From positions 372,001 through 436,000 of the forward strand of contig DASQFI010000062.1 in NCBI GenBank assembly GCA_035633215.1: a DNA stretch of 64,000 nucleotides. The letters run 5' to 3'. The position numbers and the translations under genes are program-made. Each line of letters opens with the position of its first letter. Positions within the stretch are counted from its first letter, which is position 1. Under the pieces are notes generated by a model. It was not told where the DNA came from. It saw only the letters and a program-made list of their open reading frames with translations, and made no database searches. Of the stretch, positions 33,257 to 41,928 are shown piece after piece. Source of the stretch: DASQFI01 sp035633215 (GTDB lineage: Bacteria > Acidobacteriota > Vicinamibacteria > Vicinamibacterales > SCN-69-37).

Positions 33257-34206
33257 GTGCGTGGGGCCGGCCCGGCGGCGTTCAGCAGCGTGTCCCAGCG
33301 GTACGGCGCCTTCCGATCCGGAGGCTCGAGCGCCTTGCGGACCGCGAGCGTGGCCATCATGTCCACGATCCAGTTGAAGTTGTCCTCGCCGACCGAATGG
33401 ACGTCGGCATCGGGGGCCGGGTTCATGAAATCGATGGCGTACGGCACCCCGCCTTCCACGGCAAACTCCACCGTATTGAGGTCGTAGCCCAGGGCGTGGC
33501 ACAGCACGACGGCGTCGCGCTCGACGCGCGCGAGGAGGGCGGCGTCGTATTCCGGCGGCGTGCGCACGTAGCGTTCGTGAAACGGCGCGCGCGGATCGTA
33601 CGGCATGATACGTACCTGATCCTGGCCGACGACATAGCAGCGGAAGTACTCGCGGAAATTCACGGCGCGCTGCAGCGTCATGCACTTGTCGCCGGTGTTG
33701 TCGTACGCCGCGAACAGCTCCTGCGGCGAGTTTACCTTGTACACGTCCTTCCATCCGCCGCCGTCGAACGGCTTCAGAAACGCGGGGAAGCCGACGTAGT
33801 CGAAGACGGTATCCCAATCGATCGGGTACTGCAGGTTCCGCATCGACCGCTCGGTCGTGCCGGGCGGGTGGTGCTTGTGCGGGAGTAGCACGGTCGGCGG
33901 CACCGCCACGCCGAGCCGCTCGGCCAGCGCGTAGTTGAAGAACTTGTCGTCGGCGCTCCACCAGAACGGGTTGTTGATGACGGTGGCGCCCCCGAGCACG
34001 GCGTTCTTGAGATACGCGCGATAGAAGGGGATGTCATGTGAGATGCGATCGACGATCACGCGGTAGCGGGCCGGCTCGTCCATCCGCACGGCGCCGACGG
34101 TCACGAACTCGGCCGTGACGTCCGGCGTCTGCATGCGATTGATCCGCTCCACCAGCGCCGACGGAAACGTCTCTTCCATCCCGAAAAGGACGCCGATACG
34201 CAACAT
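33253..34206 (-). CDS. RimK/D-Ala-ligase-type ATP-grasp protein
   Basis: The 317-residue protein starts MLRIGVLFGMEETFPSALVERIN and has the ATP-grasp order: pre-grasp domain, VGFPAFLKPFDGGGWKDVYKV (ATP-binding Lys and Gly loop, about 138-158), LQRAVNFREYFRCYVVG, and the metal site VEFAVEGGVPYAIDFMNPAPD. No signal peptide. The acceptor cannot be read from sequence. It is the second gene of the minus-strand run esterase - ATP-grasp - ybdK - M29 peptidase - ATP-grasp-like. A GGAATCT heptad array lies just upstream, so transcription may restart here or continue from the esterase. Confidence 0.8.
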   Translation of the reverse strand: MLRIGVLFGMEETFPSALVERINRMQTPDVTAEFVTVGAVRMDEPARYRVIVDRISHDIPFYRAYLKNAVLGGATVINNPFWWSADDKFFNYALAERLGVAVPPTVLLPHKHHPPGTTERSMRNLQYPIDWDTVFDYVGFPAFLKPFDGGGWKDVYKVNSPQELFAAYDNTGDKCMTLQRAVNFREYFRCYVVGQDQVRIMPYDPRAPFHERYVRTPPEYDAALLARVERDAVVLCHALGYDLNTVEFAVEGGVPYAIDFMNPAPDADVHSVGEDNFNWIVDMMATLAVRKALEPPDRKAPYRWDTLLNAAGPAPRT

Positions 34207-34260
34207 GAGCCGAACTGTACCTTATCTGTGGAAGAGACTGGTGTGCGTGCCTTGTCATCT

Positions 34261-34351
34261 GGAATCTGGAATCTGGAATCTGGGAATCTTCATCGGTAAT
34301 CTGGCATCGGGGAATCGGGAATCTATCGGGGAATCGGGAATCTATCGGGGG
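34261..34351. repeat. Long heptad array (GGAATCT / GGGAATC)
   Basis: About thirteen 7-nt units in succession, starting with three exact GGAATCT and drifting to GGGAATC, GTAATCT, GAATCGG and TATCGGG. The ATC core recurs at 7-nt spacing with occasional 6 or 8. No inverted arm is present. It separates the esterase and ATP-grasp genes. Confidence 0.8.
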
Positions 34352-34352
34352 C

Positions 34353-34370
34353 GTTTTTCAGCGGCCTGCT
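34353..34370 (-). repeat. Stop-codon element TAGCAGGCCGCTGAAAAAC, copy 1
   Basis: Read on the minus strand, the TAG stop of the esterase gene is followed by CAGGCCGCTGAAAAAC. The same 18 bases begin at the stop of the SixA-like gene (59438). Probably a terminator-like dispersed repeat. Confidence 0.7.
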
Positions 34371-35082
34371 ACGGCAGGTACGCGGCGGCCATTTTCCGCC
34401 ATTCCGGCCAGTCGTGATACGAGCCGTGGCCCCAGACGTGCAGGCTGTGCGGAATCCCCCTGGCGCCGAACAGCTCCGCCGCGTGTTCCGTTTCTCTCCG
34501 GCAGATGTCGTGCTCGCCGGTGACGAACACCCACTTGTTCCGGCGGAGCCGATCAAGAAACCACGGGTCGGCGAGGTTCGGCAGGAAATGCGGCGGCGAG
34601 AGGAGATAGGCGTCCTGGTCGTAGTAGCCGTCGAGAAAGTTGTCGATCGCGAACGCGCCGCCTATCGTGACGCACGACGTGAAGGTGTCGGGATGGCGCA
34701 GCGCGAGCGTGAGCGCGTGATAGGCGCCGAAGCTGCAGCCCGTGACGCCGGCGGCCGGGAGCCCGTTCGCGCGCCGCACGAACGGCACGACGTCCTCGAT
34801 CAGGTACCGTTCGTACTGGAGGTGCCGATCGAGACGGGCCCGCGGGTGAATCTGGTTGCCGTAGAAACTCTCCGCGTCGACGGTCGACACGCAGAAGAGC
34901 TGCAGCGCGCCGCGCTCGAGCTTGGTGGAGAGCGTGTCGATCATCCCGCGATCTTCGTACTCGAAGAACGCGCCCATCGACGTGGGAAAAACGATGTAGG
35001 GCGCGCCCCCGTACCCGAAGACCAGCAGCTCCATCTCTCGGCCAAGTTGTTGAGAATGCCAGCGGTGGTACGAGCGGTGCAT
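34369..35082 (-). CDS. Esterase of the COG4947 type
   Basis: The 237-residue alpha/beta hydrolase has TGCSFGAYHAL (nucleophile Ser in GCSFG, about 115), an acid in FVTGEHDICRRE and a histidine in WGHGSYHDW near the end. There is no signal peptide. Relatives are found next to ATP-grasp and YbdK-type ligases, which matches the genes downstream here, so it may remove an ester or thioester from the pathway product. It opens the minus-strand cluster and is divergent, with only 19 bp between starts, from a second esterase. Confidence 0.75.
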   Translation of the reverse strand: MHRSYHRWHSQQLGREMELLVFGYGGAPYIVFPTSMGAFFEYEDRGMIDTLSTKLERGALQLFCVSTVDAESFYGNQIHPRARLDRHLQYERYLIEDVVPFVRRANGLPAAGVTGCSFGAYHALTLALRHPDTFTSCVTIGGAFAIDNFLDGYYDQDAYLLSPPHFLPNLADPWFLDRLRRNKWVFVTGEHDICRRETEHAAELFGARGIPHSLHVWGHGSYHDWPEWRKMAAAYLP

Positions 35083-35101
35083 TGACTGGATAATACCTGC
35101 G

Positions 35102-35848
35102 TTGATTGAGCGCGAGTACGCGGACCGCCTCGTGCGCGTGCTGTTGCCTGCCGGTTACAGCGAGACGCGGTCACAGCCGTATCCCCTACTGATCCTGCAC
35201 GACGGCCAGAACCTGTTCGAAGAGGGCCGCGCGGACAGCACGGCGCCCGGCGGCGGGTCGTGGCGCGTGGACGAGTCGATCGCGCCGCTCATCGCCTCCG
35301 CCCGCATTCCCCCGCTCATTGTCGCCGGCATCGACCATGCCGGCGAGGACCGGATCAACGAGTTCACGCCGACGCCGGGCAGCCGGCCCGCGGCCGGCCG
35401 CGCCGGGGAATACGCGCGCCTCGTCGTCGCCGATCTCCTGCCGCGCCTTTCGGCCGACTATCACGTGCGCCTGGATCCCGACGGTCTCGGACTGGGCGGC
35501 TCCTCGATGGGCGGTCTCGTCACGCTGTGGACGGCGATTTTGTTTCCGGGTTTCTTTGGCCGGTTGATCGTGATGTCACCATCGCTTTGGTGGGATCGCC
35601 GCGTGGTGCTGCGTCATCTCCGCCGCCATGAGATCGATCCGCTGCCACGCATCTGGCTCGACGCCGGGCGCAAGGAAGGCGCGGCGGTCACGCGTGACGC
35701 GCGCGAGCTCCACAAACTGCTACGTCGCCAGAGCCGGACGGCGGTGCGGTACGTTGAGGATCCTCGCGGCGATCACTCGGAGACGAGCTGGGGGCGGCGG
35801 TTCCCGGATGCGGTCGAGTGGCTGTGGGCGAGAGATATTGGTAATTGA
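35102..35848 (+). CDS. Fes/esterase-D-type alpha/beta hydrolase
   Basis: The 248-residue product shows LLILHDGQNLFEE, the nucleophile elbow GLGGSSMGGLVTLW (Ser in GSSMGG) and MSPSLWWDRR followed by an Asp region and DHSETSW (His). This is the layout of enterochelin-esterase-like and S-formylglutathione-hydrolase-like proteins. TTG 35102 is the only usable start, since an upstream extension would overlap the divergent gene. Together with the COG4947 esterase across the 19-bp gap it may belong to the ligase cluster. Its final codons (GGT AAT TGA) lie in the heptad array. Confidence 0.7.
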   Translation: MIEREYADRLVRVLLPAGYSETRSQPYPLLILHDGQNLFEEGRADSTAPGGGSWRVDESIAPLIASARIPPLIVAGIDHAGEDRINEFTPTPGSRPAAGRAGEYARLVVADLLPRLSADYHVRLDPDGLGLGGSSMGGLVTLWTAILFPGFFGRLIVMSPSLWWDRRVVLRHLRRHEIDPLPRIWLDAGRKEGAAVTRDARELHKLLRRQSRTAVRYVEDPRGDHSETSWGRRFPDAVEWLWARDIGN

Positions 35849-35881
35849 TAATTACCCATTACCCATTACCCAATTATCAAT
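35840..35881. repeat. Heptad array bearing both stop codons of convergent genes
   Basis: Six 7-nt units in perfect phase: GGTAATT, GATAATT, ACCCATT, ACCCATT, ACCCAAT, TATCAAT. The first units complement the last. The plus-strand esterase ends at the TGA spanning units 1-2, and the minus-strand amidohydrolase ends at a TGA in the last unit. Confidence 0.85.
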
Positions 35882-37361
35882 GCCCTCCCCGGCCTCTCCC
35901 CGTCGGCGCGGGCGCAGGGGTTTCGATCTCGACGGGCCGCCCATCGATGAAGACGTGCCGGATACGGCCGTTCTCGAAGAGGTCGCCCTCGGTGACGAGC
36001 AGGTTGGCGATCTTGCCCTTCTCGATCGTCCCGAGGCGATCGGCCGCGCCGGCCATGCGAGCGGCGTTGACCGTGAGGGCGCGCAGAGTTGCGTCGGCCG
36101 GCAGGTTGCCTTCCTTCACGACACGCGCGGCGTTGCGCACGAAGTCGCCGAAGTCCTGAAGACCGCCCGACGTGAAGGCGTACGGCACGCCGGCCTTTTC
36201 GAGGGCCGCCGGAGCGCGCGGAGCATTCACGCGCGCGCGCACGGCGCGAAGCGTCTCGTCCCCGCCACCGCCGCGTCCGCCGCCGCCACCCCCGCCGCCG
36301 CGTCCACCTCCACCACCCCCGCCGCCGCCGAAGTTCAGTGTGTAAATCACGCGCGCATTGGCCGCCTTGAGATCGTCGGCCGTCGCGGCGGCTTCGGCCG
36401 CGCCCGTGACGATCGGATCGAGGTTGAATTCCCTCGCGATGGCGAGCGCGCGCCGGATCTCGCGCTCGGCGCTCACCTCGAACGCCACCGGCAGCTTTTT
36501 CTCGAGTGCCGGCAGCATCGCGTCGAGGACCGGCTCGAATACCGCCCGAGGCGCGTCCTTGTGCCGCTCGGCGTACGCGCGCGCGTCGCGCTGCCACTGC
36601 GCGTCGTAGAACGACTGGCGGATGAACGCAACGTACCCGAGGAGCGATCCCGGATAGCCGCCGCCCTGCCCACCGCCGAACGCGACGTGGAGCGCGACGG
36701 GTGTCCTCACGACGACGAGACCCCGGCGATAGTCGCCGATGTTGCTGATTTGCGGATCGTCTTCCGGCGCGAGGACGTTGATGAGCGCGCTCTGGCCGCG
36801 AAACACGCCGGACGGCGGCACCGCCAGGACGCTCGTGATGCCGGCCGAGGCAAGCCGCTGCATTTCGGCGCCGTCTACCCGAACGTTCCTCGCGGCTTCG
36901 AAATCCGGCCGAAGGATGCTCGCGCGCTTCGCCCGTTCGAGATCCTCGAGCGTCGGCTGCGGTCCCGCCGGCGCGCCGCCGCGCCCGCCACCCCCGGCTG
37001 GCGCCGCGCCACGGCCCCCGCCCGCTCCAGCGCCGGCGTCGGACGACTCGACGGCCGTCGTGTTGGCCATGTCGATGAGACCGGGATAGACGGTCAGACC
37101 CGCGCCGTCGATCACGATCGCATCGGCTGGCGCAGTGACCGCGGCGCCCACGTCGACGATGACGCCGTCGCGCATGACGATCGTGCCCTTGTCGATCGCC
37201 GCGCCCGACACCGGGATGATCCGCGCCCCGCGAATCGCGTACAGAGCGGCCGCCCGACCACTCGTCGTCGCGGGCTTCGCGTCGAGATCGAAGGAGCCGA
37301 AGCCGACCGCGAGCGCCGCTGCGGCGGTCAGGCGAATGATGTGAACAGCAGATCTCATCAT
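35877..37361 (-). CDS. Secreted amidohydrolase-like protein with altered metal site
   Basis: Starting at ATG 37361 (GGAG eight bases upstream) the product has 494 residues: signal peptide MMRSAVHIIRLTAAAALAVGFG, leading beta domain (GTIVMRDGVIVDVGAA), a barrel with two Gly-rich inserts, and the usual C-terminal segment ALTVNAARMAGAADRLGTIEKGKIANLLVTEGD. At the first metal pair, normally D-x-H-x-H after PGLI, it has PGLIDMANTT, so both histidines are missing. It is unlikely to be a standard metallo-amidohydrolase and may be a non-catalytic partner of the double-domain protein upstream in the same run. Confidence 0.75.
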   Translation of the reverse strand: MMRSAVHIIRLTAAAALAVGFGSFDLDAKPATTSGRAAALYAIRGARIIPVSGAAIDKGTIVMRDGVIVDVGAAVTAPADAIVIDGAGLTVYPGLIDMANTTAVESSDAGAGAGGGRGAAPAGGGGRGGAPAGPQPTLEDLERAKRASILRPDFEAARNVRVDGAEMQRLASAGITSVLAVPPSGVFRGQSALINVLAPEDDPQISNIGDYRRGLVVVRTPVALHVAFGGGQGGGYPGSLLGYVAFIRQSFYDAQWQRDARAYAERHKDAPRAVFEPVLDAMLPALEKKLPVAFEVSAEREIRRALAIAREFNLDPIVTGAAEAAATADDLKAANARVIYTLNFGGGGGGGGGRGGGGGGGGRGGGGDETLRAVRARVNAPRAPAALEKAGVPYAFTSGGLQDFGDFVRNAARVVKEGNLPADATLRALTVNAARMAGAADRLGTIEKGKIANLLVTEGDLFENGRIRHVFIDGRPVEIETPAPAPTGRGRGGH

Positions 37362-37417
37362 CTCGAATCTCCGGGCCATTTCCGCGCTTGAAAACGCCTG
37401 TCTTCGTTTCTTTAGTT

Positions 37418-37496
37418 GCTCGCGGGGCCCCACCCCCGCTCGCCCGCCCTGCGGCGCTCGCCAAGCCTCGCTCTCCTCGGGCGGTCTTTCTATTGG
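37418..37496. repeat. GCTCGCGGGGCCCC block repeat, copy 1
   Basis: A 44-bp segment starting GCTCGCGGGGCCCCACCCCC, then a variable stretch, then CTCGGGCGGTCTTTCTATTG. Both parts recur identically at 40865-40908 and 40922-40942, and the first, with changes, at 45053. It lies just upstream of the amidohydrolase start. Confidence 0.75.
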
Positions 37497-37546
37497 TTGC
37501 TCGCGGGCCGTTGCCCGCTCGCTGACCTCAGCCCGCCGCTTGTCGC

Positions 37547-37602
37547 GGCCTTTGAGCAAGCCTTTCAGGCTTTGAGCCCTTTCCGCCTTTGAGCCTCTCG
37601 GG
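37547..37602. repeat. GCCTTTGAG word array
   Basis: GCCTTT, GGCTTTGAG and GCCTTTGAG words recur every 8-9 nt after the stop of the double-domain amidohydrolase (minus strand). A related array is at 40808. Confidence 0.5.
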
Positions 37603-37607
37603 CGCTT

Positions 37608-40247
37608 TCACTGCCGCGACATATATCTCTTGAACAAATCCGTGTGCTTACTGTCGAGCGGAACGTCGCGCCCGGCGATGACCACGTGTTTGATCTGTGA
37701 CCGAATCTCGAGCGGGTCGCCGCGGACGACGAAGAGGTTTGCGAGCTTGCCGACCTCGAGCGTGCCCACCTGGCTGTCGACGCCGAGAATCCGGGCCGCG
37801 TCGATCGTGAGCGCGCGGATGGCGGCGTCGCGGTCGAGTCCCCAGGCGACCGACATGCCGGCCTGGAACGGAATCAGCCGCACGTTGCTGTAACCGCCGC
37901 TCGAGAACGCGAACGGCACCCCGGCCTTGGCCAGCACGCCGGCCGTTTGGTACGTGTAGGCATGGAAGCGATCCTCGTTCGACGGCATCGACAATACGTT
38001 GCCGAGAATGACCGGTACGTTGTGCGCCTTGAGGAATGACGCCATGGTCTGGGAGTTCGGGTTGATGCGCAGCACGAGGTTGATGCCCTGCTTTTCGCCC
38101 CAGGCCACCGCGTCGCGAATGGCCTGATCGGTGCCGGCATTGACGTACATCGCCTGCCGGTGTTCGAGAATCGGCACGAATGCTTCGAGCGACCAGTTGA
38201 CGACGGCGGCGCGATTCGCGTTCTTCATGTAGGCACGCGTTTGATCGAGCATGCGGTTCAGCTCGTCGACCGGTCGTGCCTGATCGCCCGCGCCACCGCC
38301 ACCCGCGCCGGCCCCGCCACCGCCGCCGCGCCCTCCGCCGCCCGCGCCTGGAAACGCCATCGCCAATCCGGCCGACGCGCGCAGGGTGTTTTCTTCCCAG
38401 GTCCAGCCGTCGAGGTTCATCACCGGGATTTCGCCCGCGATGACGCCGCCGCCGGGCACGATCGCGGCCGTCGTGATGCCTTCGACGCGCGCGATCGGAA
38501 TGGCGTCGCTGTCCGACTGATACGCGACCCGCGTGCGCAGCATCTGATTGAACGTCAGCATCTCGTTCACATCGTCATAATTCCTGACGCCCGGCTCGTT
38601 CAGGCCGAGGTCGGTGCCCGCGTCGATGAAGCCGGGGTAGACGCTGAGGCCGGTGCCGTCGACGGCCTTCGCGCCCGACGGCACGGACGCGCCGGCGCCG
38701 ACCGCCAGAATCCGGTTGCCCTTGATGACGATGGTTCCGCGCTCGATGACGGGACCGCTGACGGGGAAGATGCGCGCATTGGTGATCGCCCACGCCGGGC
38801 CGTTGGCGTTGTACTGCACGCGGAGTGGTTCAGGAGCCGCCTGCGGGCGGGGAACTGCCGGCGAGGCCGGTGGCGGATCGGCCGGTACGGGCGGCGCGCC
38901 ACCTTCACGGCCGAGCAGCAGCGCCTTTTCGGACTCGACGTTGGCCGCGCGCTGCTCGTCTTTGATCCGATCGTAATAGACGATCCCGTCGATGTAGGTG
39001 CGCTCGACGATCGCCATCGTGCTGAGCGGATGGTGGTTCCAGACCGCGAAGTCCGCGTCCTTGCCCACCTCGATCGATCCGACGCGGTTGTCGATGCGCA
39101 GCTGCCTGGCCGGATTCAGCGTCACCATGGCGAGCGCCTGGTCGTCGGTGATGTCGCCCCACCGCACCGACTTGGCCGCTTCGGTGTTGAGGCGGCGCGC
39201 GTGTTCGGCGCTGTCGGAGTTGACCGACACGTTGACGTTCTTGTGCGTCATGAGGCCGGCGTTCCCCGGAATCGCGTCCTCGGCCTCGATCTTGTAGCCC
39301 CACCAGTCGGAGAACGTGGACGCGCCCGCGCCGTGCGCCGCCATCTCCTTCGCGACCTTGTAGCCCTCGAGGACGTGCTGGAACGTCGCCACCTTGAAGC
39401 CCATCTCGTCGGCGACGCGGATCATCATGAGGATCTCGTCCGCGCGGTACGAGTGGCAGTGGACCAGCCGCTTGCCCTCGAGGATCTCCACGAGCGCGTC
39501 GAGCTGCAGATCGCGCTTCGGCGGAAGCATGTCCGCGTTCTTCGCCTTCAGCGCGTTGTAGTCCTGCCACGCTTTCTGGTACGTCTTGGCGCGCGTGAAC
39601 GCGTCGCGCATGACGTACTCCACGCCCTGGCGCGTGGCCGGATAGCGCCGCGGGCCCGTTCCGGTCTGCGGACCGGGCCGCTTGACGTTCTCGCCGAGCG
39701 CGAACTTGATGCCGGGCAGCGCGCCTTCGAACAGGAGCTCCTCGGCTTTCGTCTTGCCCCAGCGGAGCTTGATGACGACCGTCTTGCCGCCGATCGGGTT
39801 CGCGCTGCCGTGCAGGACGTTCGCGACCGTGAGCCCGCCGGCGAGGTCGCGGTAGATGCTGATGTCGGTTGGATTGATCACGTCGCCCATGCCTGTCATC
39901 GAGCTGACCGACGTCGTGCCTTCGTTGATCGCGTCGTTCGCGATGTGCGAGTGCGCGTCGATGATGCCCGGCGAGACGAACTTGCCGGTGCCGTCGTAGA
40001 TGTCGGCGCCCGCGGGGATCTGGACGTTGGTGCCGACGGCGGCGATCTTGCCGTCCCGGATCACGATTGTCCCGTTGTTGATCGTGCCCTTCGTGACGGT
40101 CACGATCGTCGCGCCGCGAATGGCGGCGACGCCGGCCTGCGCGGCCTGTCCGTCGAGTGTCGCCGAGAACAGCGAATCGATCGGCACGATGGCAGTGACA
40201 AGGGCGGCTAGCGCAACGAAAAGCGGACGCAAATGTCGCGGGACCAC
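37608..40247 (-). CDS. Secreted double-domain amidohydrolase
   Basis: GTG 40247 follows AGGAGG and opens a signal peptide (VVPRHLRPLFVALAALVTAIV); the product is 879 residues. Two amidohydrolase units are fused. The first has the metal pair GIIDAHSHIAND, HCHSYRADE and NSDSAEHARR, and looks catalytic. After a Pro/Ala-rich linker (about 535-560) the second has VYPGFIDAGTDLGL, with Gly and Asp in place of the two histidines, and a Gly-rich insert, so it is probably structural. It is followed by the single-domain amidohydrolase-like gene, which has lost the same ligands. Substrate unknown; location periplasmic. Confidence 0.82.
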   Translation of the reverse strand: MVPRHLRPLFVALAALVTAIVPIDSLFSATLDGQAAQAGVAAIRGATIVTVTKGTINNGTIVIRDGKIAAVGTNVQIPAGADIYDGTGKFVSPGIIDAHSHIANDAINEGTTSVSSMTGMGDVINPTDISIYRDLAGGLTVANVLHGSANPIGGKTVVIKLRWGKTKAEELLFEGALPGIKFALGENVKRPGPQTGTGPRRYPATRQGVEYVMRDAFTRAKTYQKAWQDYNALKAKNADMLPPKRDLQLDALVEILEGKRLVHCHSYRADEILMMIRVADEMGFKVATFQHVLEGYKVAKEMAAHGAGASTFSDWWGYKIEAEDAIPGNAGLMTHKNVNVSVNSDSAEHARRLNTEAAKSVRWGDITDDQALAMVTLNPARQLRIDNRVGSIEVGKDADFAVWNHHPLSTMAIVERTYIDGIVYYDRIKDEQRAANVESEKALLLGREGGAPPVPADPPPASPAVPRPQAAPEPLRVQYNANGPAWAITNARIFPVSGPVIERGTIVIKGNRILAVGAGASVPSGAKAVDGTGLSVYPGFIDAGTDLGLNEPGVRNYDDVNEMLTFNQMLRTRVAYQSDSDAIPIARVEGITTAAIVPGGGVIAGEIPVMNLDGWTWEENTLRASAGLAMAFPGAGGGGRGGGGGAGAGGGGAGDQARPVDELNRMLDQTRAYMKNANRAAVVNWSLEAFVPILEHRQAMYVNAGTDQAIRDAVAWGEKQGINLVLRINPNSQTMASFLKAHNVPVILGNVLSMPSNEDRFHAYTYQTAGVLAKAGVPFAFSSGGYSNVRLIPFQAGMSVAWGLDRDAAIRALTIDAARILGVDSQVGTLEVGKLANLFVVRGDPLEIRSQIKHVVIAGRDVPLDSKHTDLFKRYMSRQ

Positions 40248-40433
40248 GAGGCCTCCTGGGATGAACGGCGAGACTCTAACACCGATCGCGGGCGTAAAAA
40301 CCCCTCCAAAGCCGGCTGCCGATCGGCCGGTACGGTAGCACTGCCGGTCGGGAGAGCCACAGGCCGTCACGATTAGCGTTTCTCGATCCGCGGGAATCGC
40401 CATAGAATCAGGCTCCCAGTGAAGGAGGGTCGA

Positions 40434-40793
40434 ATGAACAGGAAAGTCTGGACGATCGTGGCAGCGGTGGTCTTCGCGCTTGGCGTGACCGGGATCGCGC
40501 AGCAGCAGGCGCCCGCCGCGAAGGAAACGACGATTACCGGCGAGGTGATCGACGTGAAGTGCGGCCAGGGCATCGGGCACGAAGAGTGCGCGACCCAATG
40601 TGCCCGCAAGGGTCTGCCCGCGGCCATCAAGAACAAGGAAGGCGTCTACACCATCATCGGTGCCTACGCCGCGGACAAGAACGAGAAGCTGATGCCGTTC
40701 GTCGCGAAGAACGTCACGGCGAAGGGCACCGTCGCAAAGGACAAGGACGGGAAGTTGACGATCGACGTCACGTCGATCACGCCCGCGAAGTAG
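40434..40793 (+). CDS. Small secreted protein with a two-Cys OB-like domain
   Basis: ATG 40434 follows GGAGG. The 119-residue precursor has a signal peptide (MNRKVWTIVAAVVFALGVTGIAQ) and a compact domain: ITGEVIDVKCGQGIGHEECATQCARKGLPAAI, then alternating strands YTIIGAY, VTAKGTVAKDKDGKLTIDVTSI. The GEVxDxxC...CAxxCxxxGxP pattern occurs in a widespread family of short periplasmic proteins of unknown role, where the cysteines may bind metal or heme-related ligands. It is divergent from the double-domain amidohydrolase, with a TAGAAT -10-like hexamer at 40403. Confidence 0.7.
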   Translation: MNRKVWTIVAAVVFALGVTGIAQQQAPAAKETTITGEVIDVKCGQGIGHEECATQCARKGLPAAIKNKEGVYTIIGAYAADKNEKLMPFVAKNVTAKGTVAKDKDGKLTIDVTSITPAK

Positions 40794-40807
40794 TTCGAAG
40801 AGAGCTT

Positions 40808-40942
40808 GAAAGCCTTTCAGCCGTCTCGGCTCTGAGGCTTTCAGGCTTTCGTCTTTTCTTAGCCGCTCGCGGGGCCCCACCCCCGCTCGCCCGCCCTGCG
40901 GCGCTCGCTTTGCTCGCTCCCCTCGGGCGGTCTTTCTATTGG
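40808..40942. repeat. CTTTCAG word array and GCTCGCGGGGCCCC block, copy 2
   Basis: GAAAGCCTTTCAG and GGCTTTCAGGCTTTC (40808-40852) form an imperfect word hairpin. The block repeat follows (40865-40908 identical to 37418-37461; 40922-40942 identical to 37476-37496). The TAG stop of argF lies inside the second part. Confidence 0.7.
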
Positions 40943-41928
40943 CTCCCCATCAAGAGTGCCAGCAGCGCCTTCTGCGTGTGCAGGCGGTTCTCCGCCTGAT
41001 CGAAGACCACTGACGCCGCCGAATCCATGACGGCGTCCGTCACCTCGTGTCCGCGATGCGCGGGCAGACAATGCATGAACAACGCATCCGGCTGCGCCTT
41101 CGCCATGAGCGCCTCGTTGACCTGGTACGCCTCGAACGCCTGCTCGCGTGCTGCCGCTTCCGACTCCTGGCCCATCGACGCCCACGCATCCGTGTAGACC
41201 GCGTCGGCACCCTGTACCGCCTCTTCGGGATCGTTCGTGATCGCGAGCGTCGCGCCGTGACGCGCGACCTCGCTGGCCGCGGCGACCACGGTGGCCGGCA
41301 ACTCGAACCCCGGCGGCGAAGCGACCCTGAGGTGCACGCCGGTCATCGCGCAGGCGTGCGCGAGCGACGCGGCGACGTTGTTGCCATCGCCCACGAACGT
41401 CAGCGTGCGTCCGGGCAGCGGTCCGAGCCGCTCGCCGAGCGTCATCAGGTCCGCGAGCGCCTGGCAGGGATGCTCTTCGTCGGTCAGCGCGTTGACGACG
41501 CGCAGCCGCGAGGCGGCGGCGGCGAAGAGCTCCAGCCGCTCCTGAGCGAACGTCCGCACGATCGCGCCGGCTACCCAGCGCTCGAGATTCCTGGCGACGT
41601 CCTCGACCGTCTCACGGCCGCCGAACGCGACGTCGGCCGGCGGCTCGATCACTTCGCCGCCGAGCTCGCGCACGGCGATCACGAACGTCGAGCGCGTCCG
41701 GAGCGATGGTTTCTCGAACAGCAGCGCGACGTGTTTGCCGGCCAGTGCCTGGGGTCCGGGCTGACCCGAGGCGCGGCTGCGCTTCATCGACGCGGCCAGG
41801 TCCAGCACGCGGTCGAGCTCCTCGGGACGCAGATCCAGCACGGACAGGACGTCCTTGGTCCGCAGCGAGGCGGGCACGCGCTTGCGGCCCGCGATGTTGA
41901 TCGAGACGACACCCGGCGTTTTGCTCAT
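40936..41928 (-). CDS. argF: Ornithine carbamoyltransferase
   Basis: From ATG 41928 the protein has 330 residues with the carbamoyl-phosphate motif FEKPSLRTRSTF (75-79 SLRTR), NALTDEEHPCQALAD, and the ornithine-binding FMHCLPAHRGHEVTD. It makes citrulline from ornithine. The start overlaps the argJ stop (ATGA), placing it last in argC-argB-argD-NAGS-argJ-argF. The presence of ArgJ argues for ornithine, not acetylornithine or succinylornithine, as substrate. The last two codons and the TAG are supplied by a dispersed repeat. Confidence 0.93.
   Translation of the reverse strand: MSKTPGVVSINIAGRKRVPASLRTKDVLSVLDLRPEELDRVLDLAASMKRSRASGQPGPQALAGKHVALLFEKPSLRTRSTFVIAVRELGGEVIEPPADVAFGGRETVEDVARNLERWVAGAIVRTFAQERLELFAAAASRLRVVNALTDEEHPCQALADLMTLGERLGPLPGRTLTFVGDGNNVAASLAHACAMTGVHLRVASPPGFELPATVVAAASEVARHGATLAITNDPEEAVQGADAVYTDAWASMGQESEAAAREQAFEAYQVNEALMAKAQPDALFMHCLPAHRGHEVTDAVMDSAASVVFDQAENRLHTQKALLALLMGSQ

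Noticed and set aside
34261..34351. CRISPR array
   Set aside because: The repeated unit is 7 nt with no unique spacers; no cas genes occur in the window.
38160..40211. 683-codon open frame on the plus strand opposite the double amidohydrolase
   Set aside because: Arg/Asp/Val-rich low-complexity translation typical of an antisense frame in GC-rich DNA; the minus strand has clear motifs, signal peptide and Shine-Dalgarno.
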